From assembly GCA_036250195.1 (NCBI GenBank), contig JAVHZZ010000006.1, positions 186,929,850-186,993,849 on the forward strand: DNA of 64,000 nucleotides. Direction: 5' to 3'. A program made the translations under genes and the position numbers. Below, piece after piece: positions 10,289 to 22,660 of the stretch. Under the pieces are notes generated by a model. It had not been told where the DNA came from. It saw only the letters and a program-made list of their open reading frames with translations, and did not search any database. Within the stretch, counting starts at the first letter, position 1. Every line of letters begins with the position of its first letter. The DNA comes from Mixophyes australis (Eukaryota; Chordata; Amphibia; Anura; Limnodynastidae).

Positions 10289-12018
10289 TATCCGAGGTGC
10301 AGCCAAAGCTGATATTGCCTTAAAAAGCAAAATGTATGCAAATAAGTGGTGTAGGATACATTGTTTGCACAGAGTATGCACTTTAGAATTGATCACCATT
10401 TTTTTTTGGCCACACAATTTTTCACTTTCCCAAGCCTTTTGGCCAGGGCAAGGATAATTTTTACATTTTTTTCTGACAAACTGGGGCCTTGCAGCACTTA
10501 TTTATTTATTGTACTGGGCACTTGCACATCTTTTTTGTGTTTTTATCATGTTTGTTGGGTTTGCAAGGTACAACCTCTATGGACCACCATTCTCTCCATA
10601 TTCATTGGATGCCCAATTTTTGGGGAGGGCAGAAGACTTCAGTATCTGAAGGAAGGCTCATCCTTCCATGGGGAAAAAATGGGCCCAGTTGAACCTAGCA
10701 GCAGAGGTGGGTCTGAAGACATTTACCCCATATGTCTTTATGAATGTGGGGGTCAGGGATGTCAAGGGACATCCCTTTGCTTTGCTGAGCGGGGGTCTGA
10801 AGACACTTGTCACCCTAAGGGGTCTTTTGGCTCCAGAGGATGGGGCAGAAAGGGGCCCTATTTCTTTTGGAACAGGCTCAAAGTTCCAGCCCCCTATGCA
10901 ATGTGTGTTTACAGAAGGCCCCCAGTACCTGCAAAAGATATGTCCCCTAAGAAGCATATCTAATATAGCTTCCATGTCTCCTAAACAAAAAATAAACTAA
11001 AGCTTGCCCTATCTGTTCCACCTATCCAGACTTATGTTTACAAAATGTGTAAAGAAATGGAGTATACCTGATTGTTTTCACATATTCTTTTGGTTTAATA
11101 CAGAAGATATATCAGAAAGGGGATGGGATAAACTTTGTTACTGATTATTGGGAAAATATAGTAACTCTCCTGATGACATTTTGTAGGCAACACACACATC
11201 TGTACTCTGTGGAAAGGAAAAATAACATTGTCTGCAGTGTAGAGGAGACTAGCCTGCTATAGTTAAGCTAGCTGACATTTCATTTATCCAAATGTCTGCC
11301 ACAACTTGTGATAATTTGTTCCCAGAACTCTTAGTTCCTGCTGGAAAGACAAAATTCTTTTGTTTTCCACAAATGTTCAGCTAAAGTCTACTACAAGATA
11401 ATTTACAATTGCAAGGTATCTTTTGCAGAAAGTGAGGGTATTACATAAGACGTATATGCGCATATTATTTAAATATTTTATCCGGTGCTGGAATAAGATA
11501 TCAATGTCAGGTCAGAGCTGTAGTTAAGGCATAAAGAGCCTGATTTATTAAGGAACACAAATACCAGTATGTGTCATATTTTGCATTAAATAGCTCTGTG
11601 CATGCTCATAAATAAACTATACACAAGAGAACATAAGTGTATGCAATTCATCTTTGAAAGCAAAGGACACTTACAACAGCCTGCAATTCCAATGACGGAA
11701 TGTGGAGGGGACTGGGCGTATGCACGGAATCAATGTAAAGTAAGGTCGTGCCAATCTTGAGCGCATGCAGCAGTGTCCGATTTGGGCATCTCTAAAGGGA
11801 CACGTTTTTGAGTCATATCGCTTGTACCAGCTATTGGTCAGGTGTAAGTGCCTAGTGACGGTTACATATGCATGCTAGAATATGTGTTTGCAATCGAGAC
11901 CAACTGTAAAAATGTATTTTTAGAGTAGACATAACATCCTGATAAATGTATCTCATGGACTTTTTTTTTTTAAATAACATTAATACCTATTTGCCTGATT
12001 CATTAGCGAACGGATCTG
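10289..12018. other. Anonymous intergenic DNA
   Basis: No protein family is recognised. The 200-codon open frame at 10361-10963 has no known motif and a composition typical of chance. From about 11540 ('gcctgatttattaagg') to 11960 the sequence may be a decayed member of the 'cctgattcattaagg' MITE family. Confidence 0.4.
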
Positions 12019-12185
12019 GGGCCTGATTCATTAAAGAACTTAAATTAAGAAGTTTCTTATTTAAGTCTCCTGGACAAAACCATGTTACAATGCAAGGGGT
12101 GAAAATTAGTTTTCTGTTTTGCACATAAGTTAAATACTGACTGTTTTTTCATGTAGCACACATGTTGTGCAATTGTAATATATTA
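12019..12185. mobile_element. Truncated 'cctgattcattaagg' MITE
   Basis: It shares 'cctggacaaaaccatgttac', 'gcaaggggtgaaaattag' and 'catgtagcacaca' with the complete palindromic copy at 61447-61785. Only the left arm is present. Confidence 0.7.
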
Positions 12186-12567
12186 ATAAAGACACACACA
12201 CACCAATTAATCTGATTCATTATACTATATTAAATAGCAAATTTAGAACAAAAAAATGTGTAATTTGCAAATTACATAAATCTCATTTAACAGTTTTAAA
12301 TCGGCTTGGATTTTTTTTTCGTATTTCAAAATTTTCCGGGATGGTCTCTGAATTCTTGCAGAAATTTCCCCCAAAGAAGTGGGTCTCGAGCCCTTATTGA
12401 GGTGGTTTCGGGAGCTGTCAAAAAAAAAATTACTATATGTCTACTGGTTTTTAACAGCACACAGGAGTTAGCAGAGACGTGTACTGTTACATAACTTTCA
12501 CATTACACCAATGTGTAATGAGATGCAAACTACTTATAGCAAGAGTCCAAAGGCTTTTTGTTTGCAG

Positions 12568-12569
<2 letters not shown>

Positions 12570-12607
<38 letters not shown>
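12570..12607. repeat. (TA)n microsatellite
   Basis: Uninterrupted TA dinucleotides. The Ile/Tyr-rich frames across it are artefacts. Confidence 0.95.
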
Positions 12608-12612
<5 letters not shown>

Positions 12613-12811
12613 TTTCTGTCGTGGCCAGGGAAAGGGGCAGGAGTGTATTTTTTTTACAAAACTTAGTAGGCCCATCATGATGGAAACTTGTGACATTTTT
12701 AAGTATGTCTAGTTTCATTGACCATGGGTGAAATCAGGGGCTTCTTACCAGTACAATGGACGTCTAAATGTGAGTAAATAATGTAAAAGCTTTAATGTCA
12801 ATACATACCAT

Positions 12812-13065
12812 CTACCAGGGCCTCCGCCTCTTGGCTGGCCGCACCACCTCGCCTTCCTCCACCACCTCTGTGATATTCACCTCCTCTGCTCCCAACACCG
12901 CCTCTATCACTGCCTCCACCTCCTGCTGAGGCTCCGCAACCACCTCCGCCTCCACCTCCTCCACCTGTGGATCCCCAACCGCCTCCGCCTCCTCCACCTT
13001 AGGCTCCACCACTGCCTCAACCCCCTCCTCCTCCTCCGCCTGGCGTCGGACACGATGTCTATGGT
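12812..13065 (-). CDS. Acidic Glu/Val-rich open frame, possible terminal exon, unknown
   Basis: On the minus strand a frame stays open from a splice-acceptor-like CTAACAG at about 13066 to a stop at 12814-12812, about 84 codons. It begins with a basic HRHRVRRQ, continues with GAG/GTG-dominated acidic repeats (VEEVEAE, VVEEGE) and ends KRRRPW. I do not recognise the protein. The composition resembles linker regions in DNA-transposon accessory (Myb-like) proteins, but no fold is visible. The G-rich codon repetition could also be simple-sequence drift. The neighbourhood is MITE-rich, so transposon origin is more likely than a host gene. Confidence 0.3.
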
Positions 13066-13839
13066 CTGTTAGAATAATTATAACATATAAGTGTATTTAT
13101 TGTTCAAAGATCAATCCGGTTAACAATTATATAGATGTAGTCCATAATAATGTGATCAGACATTGTGAAACATTTATTTTGCACCACAGATAAAGAACAT
13201 TTTTACAAAAAGGATATAAACATGACAGACACACACCACTTTCACATGGCCTGTAACAATGCTTGCTTTAGGCTTAGGGATGTGGACTAACTCAGTATTA
13301 GTTTACGTCACTCGCGGATTGTCTGCCTGTCATTCAACCATAGTATCCTAGCAAGGGGGAAGGGGGTGGACATTAAGCGATGCGATGTATACGCCACACT
13401 TAGCAATTAGGATGAAACATCTACACCTGGACTTGCAATTCAATGTGTATTTAGAAGCAGCTGCACTCTTCCTTCGGTCCTGCTGTTTGTGAATTATTTG
13501 TTGCAGAGACATTTGTTTGTTTGGGACTTCTAAAACATTATTGCAGTGAGTAATATTCGATATGTCTCAATAGATATTACATAGCTCTTTACTAATAGGA
13601 TTTTAACTTTTTATACAACAAACAATGTAAGTGTATTTTTTAGTTTATATTAGTCATGTATTCCTGGATATACTGGTGTGAAATGCCACATTTATAGCAA
13701 CACTCTGCTAATGGGTTTCCCACACAAAACCCAGGAGTAAGCACACTGTAGCATTTTTGGGCTGAATAATTGAAATGTCTTTCATGAATAACTTTTGACC
13801 AAAAAGAACATGTTACATATCCACAGCAATGTATTGACC
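13066..13839. other. Anonymous intergenic DNA
   Basis: Nothing recognised; no long frames. Confidence 0.4.
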
Positions 13840-13845
13840 CTAGTC

Positions 13846-13879
<34 letters not shown>

Positions 13880-13945
13880 ATGGAGCAGGGACTGATGTGA
13901 GTGAGTTCTCTGTACAGCGCTATATAAATAAATGATGATGATTTA
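13840..13945 (+). repeat. SINE tail fragment with (CT)n run
   Basis: 'ttgaccctagtc', a (CT)n run at about 13848-13880, then 'agggactgatgtgagtgag' and 'ctctgtacagcgctatata' match the 3' part of the tRNA-headed SINE at 30003-30348 and 61927-62142. It ends in 'aaataaatgatgatgat'. The head is missing. Confidence 0.7.
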
Positions 13946-15130
13946 AATGCAAAATATAAGTGATAATACATTTAAATAAGCCTAAATGGCTTTTTGCATA
14001 CTCCAAATAACTTTAATGTGTTAGTTTATACTTGTCCACCTGCAACATTTACTAAATACACTACTTTATCTTGCTGTATTTTTCGCTGAATCCTTTATAT
14101 CAACTACAGTAGGCAGAATTCCAATGCAGAGCTGAGCTGTGCCATATTCAATGAAGATGGATATATTCCACTATATCTAAATTATTTAAATATTTTGGTA
14201 AAAATCACAGAAGGGGGACATAAGGTTAAAGCAACATATTAGTAATAGGTATACAAAATCAATAAGTTAAGGTCTTCTGAAGTGGGAAAACATTGTTAAT
14301 TTTATGTCAGGGACTAGAAATAATACAATCGGTGATTAGTGAAAATACCTTTGTACAACAACATATTCCATATAGACAAACCACATAATTCTCTTTTGTG
14401 TCACGCTCTTCTTCTCAGAAGTCTGGCACTGGAGTCTGTTGGGTATAATCTTTTTGCAAACCATGAAATTAGAATATGTTGATAATATTACAATTTTACA
14501 TCCCCGTAAGCAATGTCATTATTGATTCAATGTTTTATTAACCATATAAAACATGTGGAAATGTTTTATTAAAAATAAGTATAGCATCTTAAATCTCAAT
14601 GACAAATAATTGCTTATTCATGCATTCAATAAAACAGTTTTTTAATTTTAAATTGCCTTCCGCATTATTTTCTCTTCCTCTGTATAACCAGTATAACATT
14701 ATAAACAACATGACATGTAATATTATCAAGGTATACATTCCTATGTTTAATCCTTATGTACTCTTTTTACCTGCCTCCATTGCCTCAGGAGATGTGACGT
14801 AATGTAACGTAAACGGTTTACAACCAAATTCATCTTGTAACAGATCTTGATTGATGAATTTGGGAGTGCGCAACTCATGGATACGTGTGTAGAATACGGA
14901 GCGCGAGGTGCGTTCAGAATCCATGCCCTAATGAATGAGACCCATGATGTATGTCTAGACAGCAGGGATTTTGAACGGCTACAGGTGTCATTATATGCTG
15001 AACAAACTGTTGTCCCTGCCATCCTGACAAAAAAATTGGACATTTGTTTCAGCTTTACTGGGGTGAAGTGTCATGTAAATACCAACCTCAGCACAATAAA
15101 TACAGTGGTCGAAGTAGGCTAGTATATGGT
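13946..15130. other. Anonymous intergenic DNA
   Basis: No gene is recognised. From about 14815 to 15130 the sequence ('cagtggtcgaagtaggc' near 15103) shares a short block with 33393-33410, suggesting an old hAT-like fragment into which the next element inserted. Confidence 0.35.
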
Positions 15131-15138
15131 GGTACGCT

Positions 15139-15531
15139 CAGGGCCGGATTAACCCGAGGTCTAACTGGGCTATAGCCCAGGGGCCTCGGGCATCCAGGGG
15201 GCCCTTCAACGTCCTCAGCAGCATTATTGATCGGTCGGGGGCGGGGGCGCCCCCGGCCCGATCGATGCTGCTGAGTACTGTCAGTGCAGTCCTCCGTCCC
15301 GGCGCGCTGTAGTCTGCTTACTGAGGATATCTCGCGAGAGTTCATGAACTCTCGCGAGATCTCCTCAGTAAGGAGCTTACAGCGCGCCGGGACGGAGGAC
15401 TGCACTGACAGGTAAGTGCTTGGGGGGGTCCTCGCGGGGGGTGGGGGGCGGCGGACGGCTCACATTGGGGGCCTCGCGGGGAATGGAGGGCCCCTTAGCC
15501 CAGGGGCCTCCATTCCCTTAATCCGGCCCTG
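15139..15531. mobile_element. CpG-rich palindromic hAT MITE with perfect 8-bp target duplication
   Basis: The ends are CAGGGCCGGATTAA and its inverse TTAATCCGGCCCTG. The flanking octamer ggtacgct is identical at 15131-15138 and 15532-15539, the 8-bp duplication expected of hAT transposition. The 393-bp interior is a near-complete inverted repeat centred near 15345 on 'ctcgcgagagttcatgaact'. It is far more G+C- and CpG-rich than its surroundings. It has no coding capacity and depends on a transposase elsewhere. Confidence 0.93.
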
Positions 15532-15648
15532 GGTACGCTTTACCTGCACTTCTCCTGCTGCCTTCATTGTAAAACTATCAAACTCTATTCCCTTACATTT
15601 CTATGCTGCCACTTCTAAATTTTCAATTCAACCAATTCAACCACTGTA

Positions 15649-15654
<6 letters not shown>

Positions 15655-15701
<47 letters not shown>
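15655..15701. repeat. (TA)n microsatellite
   Basis: A short (TG)n lead at 15648 passes into uninterrupted TA repeats. Confidence 0.95.
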
Positions 15702-15703
<2 letters not shown>

Positions 15704-15999
15704 TTTACTTATTGCTGTGTAAATGTATTTGGTGCTTTGAAACAGCATGAATTGTTATGGCTCATTGACATGCTGTGTCCATAGAGATTGTAGATTATTA
15801 TCATGCTGTTTAATGTAAAAGTATTGAAGTACACTGTAAATGAAATGGTTGATAGGATATTATATGTCAGTGCAAGTAGCTCTTCACCATATAATAGTGT
15901 ATAGGCTATTAATGCAGACTTTGTAGCCTGCATTTCTCAGCGGTGTTCAGCACAAATAAGCAGCAAGTGGATGAGATCTGTGATGCTGTGACCAGGCTC

Positions 16000-16439
16000 A
16001 GGGGCAGAGAACAGATAAATTTAATATAGAGAGATTAGGAGGGAGGAGAGAATCAATGCACACAGGGAGGAGGAGGATCTACCACTACCTGAGCATCTTT
16101 GCCATTCAAAAGAAGCACAAGACACAGAATAGCTGTATCTAGAGATGTGAGTAAAGCAATGCAAAAAATCTTGACTGGATAAGGGTACAAAGTATTCTAT
16201 ACAGTATTACAAGGATGCAAACTTCTCTACATAACAACTAATAATATGTAGTATATGAAGTTCTAGACTATAGGCTATCACTATTTTGACTTGACAGCTG
16301 AAGCTTTGGCTTTATACATTGAGTGATACATTTCAGAGAGCTGGATGGGAGCTTTGAAGTTCTTTAAAAATCATAAAGAAAAGGAAACCTAAATCTGAGG
16401 AGTCACAGAAAATAATCCACAGGAGCATAGTGTCCAGAC
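16000..16439 (+). promoter_or_regulatory. Putative promoter/5' UTR of the class B GPCR gene
   Basis: This is the sequence directly upstream of the exon 1 ATG. It holds an A+T-rich 'aaatttaatata' near 16018, two POU-type ATGCAAA motifs (16159-16165 and 16215-16221) and TTTATACAT at 16311-16319, which fits the published Pit-1 consensus WWTATNCAT. Pit-1 drives the mammalian GHRH receptor gene in somatotrophs, so the motif would suit that identity. Such short motifs occur by chance in A+T-rich DNA, and the transcription start is unknown. Confidence 0.3.
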
Positions 16440-16517
16440 ATGGCTTTGCCATCAAACCCCTTGAGAAAAATAGGAGAAAATATTTTGTTGATTGTTTTAT
16501 GGCTCTCCCCTGGAATG
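16440..16517 (+). CDS. ghrhr: Class B1 GPCR exon 1: signal peptide
   Basis: The ATG sits in a strong context (G at -3, G at +4). The 26 codons give a basic n-region followed by the hydrophobic core ILLIVLWL and SPGM, a typical cleavable signal peptide that would send the receptor's N-terminus outside the cell. The exon ends in phase 0 at a near-consensus donor ATG|gtaagt, matching the phase-0 start of exon 2 at 24647, so the junction reads SPGM-VRSTHPEC. The frame stays open for a further 60-odd codons into the intron, which is chance. No other upstream exon with a signal peptide and a phase-0 donor was found closer to exon 2. The gene symbol is tentative (see exon 3). Confidence 0.7.
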
Positions 16518-17444
16518 GTAAGTATGATATGTTTATATTTATGTGTCATTATATGGTGTGTGGGTGTTCTGTATCTGTTAACCCTTTTCTCTATGAAATG
16601 TATTTCACTCCTGCAAAACTATAATCAATTACCTTTTAGGTTACATAGTTGCGGTCCTTGTCTTCAATGTCTCTCTGACATATGTACAAACAAGTATTTT
16701 GCTTGCTCCTGCTTTTCCCTGTAACTCTTTTTAATTTTCTGAATGTATAGTATGCTTAATGGTCCGATCATTTCCAAATGCAAAACTGGAACAAACGTGA
16801 TATGAAGTTTGTTTTTGACTATAATCGGGCTTCATGTTTTTATTGGGGGGGGGGCATCAGATATGGTTATACATATAAAATCATTTTTTCACTAATCATG
16901 TTAGTCTATGAGAAACAGAGAAATGAATGCTAGGAAACTATCCATTCTGTCATTTTCAGTGGCACAAAACAGGATTTGCCTGGGAAGCCCCTATTATAAT
17001 TTTGTGGGTACTGAGTGGGTTAAGTGCTTGACTTACCAACCAGCTGTCCTGGGCTTGATGGAAGCATTCTATGTATGGAAATCATTCACAGTTTGTGACA
17101 GCTCCTTGACAATCTGGCGCTCACAATAGATGAGGAAAAAAATTGACATCTTATATGACGTTAAATTTGGATCTAAATTGTAGACCCAATATATTATAAT
17201 TATATGCATTCTCCTTTACAGTATTCCTGGATCCTATCATTTGTTCATCATAACTTTTTTTTAAGTGACTGTTCCATATATAGTTTAAATAGATGCCTTT
17301 TAATGTACCACCCACACACCAGTGCTGGAGAATATGTTGCTGCTTTATAAACAAACAATAATAAGTCTTGGAAGCAGTCTGATAAGACACTAAAGCTATC
17401 CAATTTACTATAGCTCAGACTTAACAACATATACCTCTCTAGCT

Positions 17445-17556
17445 GTTAGTGAACTACAAATACCAGCATGCTCTGCTAAGCAATAAGCTACAGAGAGCTA
17501 TATGGAGGTATTAAATGCCTTGACGTTGGCAGGTGAGCTTATGGCATTGTAGTTAT
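17445..17556. mobile_element. Palindromic repeat fragment ('actacaaataccagcatgct')
   Basis: It opens 'gaactacaaataccagcatg' and closes 'ggcattgtagtt', an imperfect inverted pair of the 'aactacaactcccagcatgc' type common in vertebrate MITEs. The boundaries are approximate. Confidence 0.45.
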
Positions 17557-18959
17557 ATTCTCCTATTTATGTATATGCTGACACATTGTAATCTATATAT
17601 TGTTTGTTTTAGAGCGCCGGAATATCTTTTCTTTTGTATATGGAGGTATTGAAATGTCTGTGTATGACTGCCTATCATTTAGGAATGGCAGACACAGTGC
17701 AACAGATTGCAAAACATATTTTTCCTTGTCTTTTTTTTTTTTCAGCAATGCTATATTGGCGTACTATGTGATGACTCAGTTATGGTGGATTGGGGAATTC
17801 TCTACTTTTAATGACCATGACAAAAACTGTGCCTGGGAAAGCATTATAGTCAGAGAGAAATATGGCAGCTTATTTGTAGCCGATGTTATAATGACCTACA
17901 AGGGGTTGGACAGAGGGCCACTTTAAAGGTCTCACTAGCTTTGCCCTGTGACAACGTGCCTGCTTTGAGTCTTGATTTGAATGCCAGCTGTGGTGGCAGT
18001 AATCAATTAAGTGAAAAACACACAGATGCAAAACTCACGTATACAGTAACTATGACAATAAGAATAGATACGGGCCAATTGTGACATAAAAGCAGTTCAA
18101 AGGAAAAAGATGCAAAAGGGCAATTTTATAAACATTTCCATAAACAATGGAACCATGAACCTAAGTATGTGCTGGATGCAAAAATATCTGTCCCATTCAT
18201 GAATCATCCCACTTTTATGTGACTTAGGAAGAGCAGGGCAAGTCATACAATTGCATCTACTGGTATATTCTTAATGTTCCATTCTTTATGACCCATACCT
18301 GAAAAAGTATTTATCTACTGTGTATGATAAATTTCATCAGAGGTTTTCCTCCTTCATGATTCCAGAGTAGCAATTACATTCTGTCCTCTTTAGAGTGCCC
18401 ATTCCTCTTGTTCCTCCACAACATCTCCCGTGGAGCTAGTCATAGCACACTTGTCGATTGCAGGAGGAATGGCAGTGTGACATTTACACCCACTCTTCTA
18501 TCACTCTCTCTTCTGTCACTCTTCCAGTACAGTTACTGAAAACATGAATGGAGATAAGTAAAAGAGGGGGAGATTACTTCCCTTTCCTTCCTTGCTTTTG
18601 GACTCACGCTGCTAATATAATGGCTGCAGAATAATTGTTAATTGTATCTTACGACCCTTCCCATTGCATTCAATGGTTCAGAGACATGATGCCGGGACTA
18701 GAGAAGGAGGAACAGGCTTGAGGGTGAAGACAATCTCACCTTGCCTTATGATAGAGGTATCTCTGTGTTAGTTTAGCACCTGCTCTGTGACTAAATGTAT
18801 GGAATGTTCTTCGGTATATTGGTTCTGTGCAGATATTACTTAATATGTAATTTAAATATACTGTGAACCCTGGAATCTTGGTTTCATGGGTGTTATATTG
18901 ATTCATGTGTAGCGTGGCCTCTCCTTCTATCTCTGGTGCAGTGCCTCCACTCAAATCGA

Positions 18960-20115
18960 GTCTTCTGGGTTACGAAAGGATAGATGCTTTCACCAGGGAT
19001 AAATAGAGGAATACATTTAATATGGCTAACACGGGATATTGGACATTGTCTTAAGAAAAGTAATAAAGAGTAACAATGGCTAAAGGCAATAAATTATAGA
19101 TGTAACAGAGCAAACTGACTGTAAATATACTTTAATGAGATCACCAATGGACAATGGCAGCAGTAAAATATAATGCAATCTGCATGTCAGGATTCCCAAT
19201 ATGACCACAGAGAGAATGGAAATAAAATAAAGTGGTTAATTTTAAACACAGGTCACACTAGTAAAAATGAGATGTAGTAAATAATAAGGCAACTAACACA
19301 AGTCCATAGAAACAGTTGAACCAGGATTCCAGTTTATCTGTAAAACAAGAGTACTACTAGATTAGTCAGAGTAAGCAGGTTTGGCTGGGAAACTGGAGAC
19401 CAGGCACAACAGGATGACTGCGGGTGCGAGTTGTCAGGTTAACCAGGTTTAGCTGTGAAGCTGGAGACTCTGGTTTTCCAAGTTTGACAGGTGACTGTAG
19501 GCATATGATGTCTGAATTGCCAAATTAAGCTGAGAGGCTGAAGACTCTGGTTTTCTAAGTTTGACAGGTGACTGTGGGTATAGGATGTCTGAATTATCAA
19601 ATTAATCTGGGAAGCTGGAGACTCTTGTTTTCCAAGTTTGACAGGTAACTACAGGTATAGGATGTCTGGAGGCACCAGATGATCCACGGGAGAATCAGAC
19701 AAAAGGAGGGTCAGGCAAACAAGAGGTCAAAAGTTGAAAGATCCACAATAATAGCAGGGATTAAGAAGGAACAAGGTCAAACAAATCCAGGGTCTTGATC
19801 ACAAAGAGAGGTGCAAAACGTAGGAGTAAGCACGTGTCAAATACAAGGGAGGAAGTCAGGATCAGCTCACAGGAGTTTTCACAGGGAGATCAGCGACAGT
19901 GACAATTGATGAACTGGTCCAGTTTGCAGGGAAAGGCAGTCTTAAAAAGGCCAGACACAGCTGATCATGATCCAAAATCAATGACGAGAACTTAACCCCT
20001 TGCAGGCACGAACAGAAGAAGGCACAGCAGCATCTAGGGAGGAAATGCTGAACTGCAGCCAGGGGCAAATTGTAACATTGCAATATTAATAAGATGCTAT
20101 GCGTACATACAAATA
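18960..20115 (-). mobile_element. LTR-retrotransposon-like remnant with a ~76-bp tandem repeat
   Basis: A unit containing 'ggagactctggttttccaag' recurs near 19395, 19463, 19541 and 19617 (spacings 68, 78 and 76). Flanking text such as 'gggtcaggcaaacaagaggtcaaaagttg' and 'gggtcttgatcacaaagag' resembles the non-coding ends of frog gypsy elements read on the minus strand, but no gag or pol motif is present. The class is an inference; the tandem repeat is directly visible. Confidence 0.45.
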
Positions 20116-20935
20116 ACTTCATATAGCCTGGCTCTAACTAAATAAATATTGTAAGTTCCTGACAGTCTCAATCTAAGCTCACATTGCAGTTGACATAAGC
20201 ATGCTGTTGGCCAGGGTTAAGTGTCTTGAAGTACTAGCAATTAGTGCATCAGTGCATTTACAGGATTTGTGGCTTTAACAGTTGGAAATCTCTAGCAAAT
20301 GCGGGAGACAGACTTGGACATTATAGATAACCTTGGCTAAAGGGAAGTGGCCATGAACTTTAGAACATAAGGCCCTTGTGGAACAATATAACAGAGATGA
20401 CTTGTTACTCAAGCTTAACAAGTATCCCTTCTGTCTCAGTCCTTCTCTCTATCTTCAGAAGGAACTGCATCCTGAATAGAGAATAAACGGTTGCTTTAAT
20501 GGTTTCCCATTGTCTCTCCTTTACAGAACACTCTAAATCACTGGTAAAATATCTCCCACCCTCCCATTTTTGATTAAAGCATCTCCCGCATTCAGAGCAG
20601 AGATGCCCTTAATTCTCCTCCTTCTGGGCTGCATTTGTTGGTACAGCTGGACATCCTATCTCCCTCACTTAATGGCGCCAAAACTGTCTCCATCCCCAGG
20701 GCAAACACCTCCTCCATCCTCATGTCCCAAGAGCACCGGGACTCTTGAGACATGTAGTTCCTTCCTGGGCCTGCAAAAGCAGGGTTAAAAGGGTTTTTCT
20801 GTATCAAAATTATAGGTGTTGCTTTGCTCATGGTTGCAGTACTTGCACAGGGAAAATGATATTATTTTAGGGTTTGATTGGAAGTGACAGCAAGCCTCTC
20901 TATGAAACAGCCGGTGTCATCATAGTGGACAATTA

Positions 20936-20962
20936 TTATTATTATTATTATTATCATCATCA
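20936..20962. repeat. (TTA)n/(TCA)n microsatellite
   Basis: TTA triplets pass into TCATCA. This is the kind of tail left by the SINE/L2-type elements elsewhere in the window, but no element body is attached. Confidence 0.8.
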
Positions 20963-21969
20963 CCATCATCAACCTACTTATTTCCAGAGACTGTTTAATC
21001 ATTCACATCAGTAGCTTCCCCAATTGAGCTTACAACTAACTTCTGTACCACAATATAGGTTAAACTTAGAAGATAATTAATCCACCAGGATGTATTTGAA
21101 CTGTAAGAAAAAAATGAAGGACCTGTTTGGGACATGGATTGTGCATATATAAGCACAATTAGATGACTGCTCCCAGGCCCATTAGAAAACATGATTGCAG
21201 GTGTCAATGCAAAAGTACATGCTTATACTATTCTTGGTAAATGAACCAGCACAAGTTTTAAATTAGGTTTGTTTAATGAAGTTATATAATGTATAACACT
21301 GGATGTCAGTTACAAAAACAATATACGAATAGTGAACCCCCCACTGTGAGGGATATTAGAAGTCACCATGCAAATGCAGGCTGTAAAATATATTGGTATA
21401 TCGCCATGTTCTTATGTCAGAGTGTACAGAATACTGGAATAGATTTTAGAAGATATGATTGTACTATGGGCATTTTACACAAATTCAATGAGGTTTATTT
21501 ACAATTGTACAAAAGCTCAAAAGTGCAGTGCCAATGCTGTTTTGTGATGTCATATGCCTACTTTTTTGCAAGGTGCACCGAATTGAATGGGAACATGCAT
21601 GGATTTGCAGGTCAAAATAACCATATCCTGGGTGAGTGAAGCACGAATTAACCAACATTTGCACCCAGATAGCATTAAAATTTTGTTTTACAGCACAAGG
21701 TTATTTACATGAGATAAAAGGTGGTGGGGCATATTTAAGGCAGCCGTCCCTCCTTTATGAGAGAGCACACCCCTTGCAAAAGGATTTTCTACCTCCACTG
21801 AGGTCAAGATTCTGGTTTGTCTTATATTTGCAATGGGACGCATTTTTCACCTTCAGTCGACTGGAAAAGCGCATTTCTGTGGGGCACAAATTTACAAATA
21901 CACAGAAGGGACACATGTAATAAAGTCAGTTCTTGCTAGGTATGCACAGAAATAATAAGGTTGTGTTGT

Positions 21970-22660
21970 AGTGACAAACAATATGGAGTTTATTGCAGAA
22001 TAATAAGCAGACAGGAAAAGCATGAACATTTAAGTAGTGCTGGGAAGAGTAATTGGCACAATGATATGCAGGAATCACGCAATAGCATGACAGTCATTGT
22101 ATAACACTGCAAATAAACAATATCTCTTGAAGTTATATTGGAATATGTTATGCAGTCTTTAGGCAAGGCAAGATGATGCAGAATGTCTCTTGAATAGTTG
22201 CCACAATGAAATGCAGGAATCATGCAATAACATGACAATTATTATGTAACAATAGAATAAATAGTTGAATAGGTTGCAGATGAAGACCAGTAGACTGGAG
22301 CCATGAGATAAAACAGCAACAGAATTAAATGATCCAAAATAGGTATCAGGAGTCCAATATGAGTAGAACCAAATCCCAGCAGATTTGTGCAACGGAATCC
22401 AAACACCATAATACAAATAACGTAGACTAACGTAGAAGCAGTGCAAGATCAGGAACAAACTTGGACAAACAAACAGGAGTCAAGAAGCATTCCTATCCAA
22501 CTCTATCAATGGCTAAGCATGATGGCAGGAGGGGTCTTTGAATAGTGCAGCTCATGCATTGGCTATTCAGGGAAGGCACACCGTAACTGCAGCTCAGACT
22601 TGATTGACAGAAAGGATGCAGAGAACAGCCAGCGGAACCCTAACAGTTCCTAACAGTTCT
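21970..22660. mobile_element. LTR-like repeat fragment
   Basis: Two related blocks begin 'aatgatatgcaggaatcacgcaatagcatgacag' (near 22060) and 'aatgaaatgcaggaatcatgcaataacatgac' (near 22205), a direct duplication of about 145 bp. The stretch near 22620-22660 ends 'ggaaccctaacagttcctaacagttc'. An LTR or satellite-like derivative is possible; no coding motif is seen. Confidence 0.35.

Noticed and set aside
10361..10963. 200-codon plus-strand frame
   Set aside because: There is no recognisable motif, no splice context and no codon bias; overlapping frames of similar quality exist on both strands.
12487..12718. Frames with Ile/Tyr runs
   Set aside because: They are translation of a TA microsatellite.
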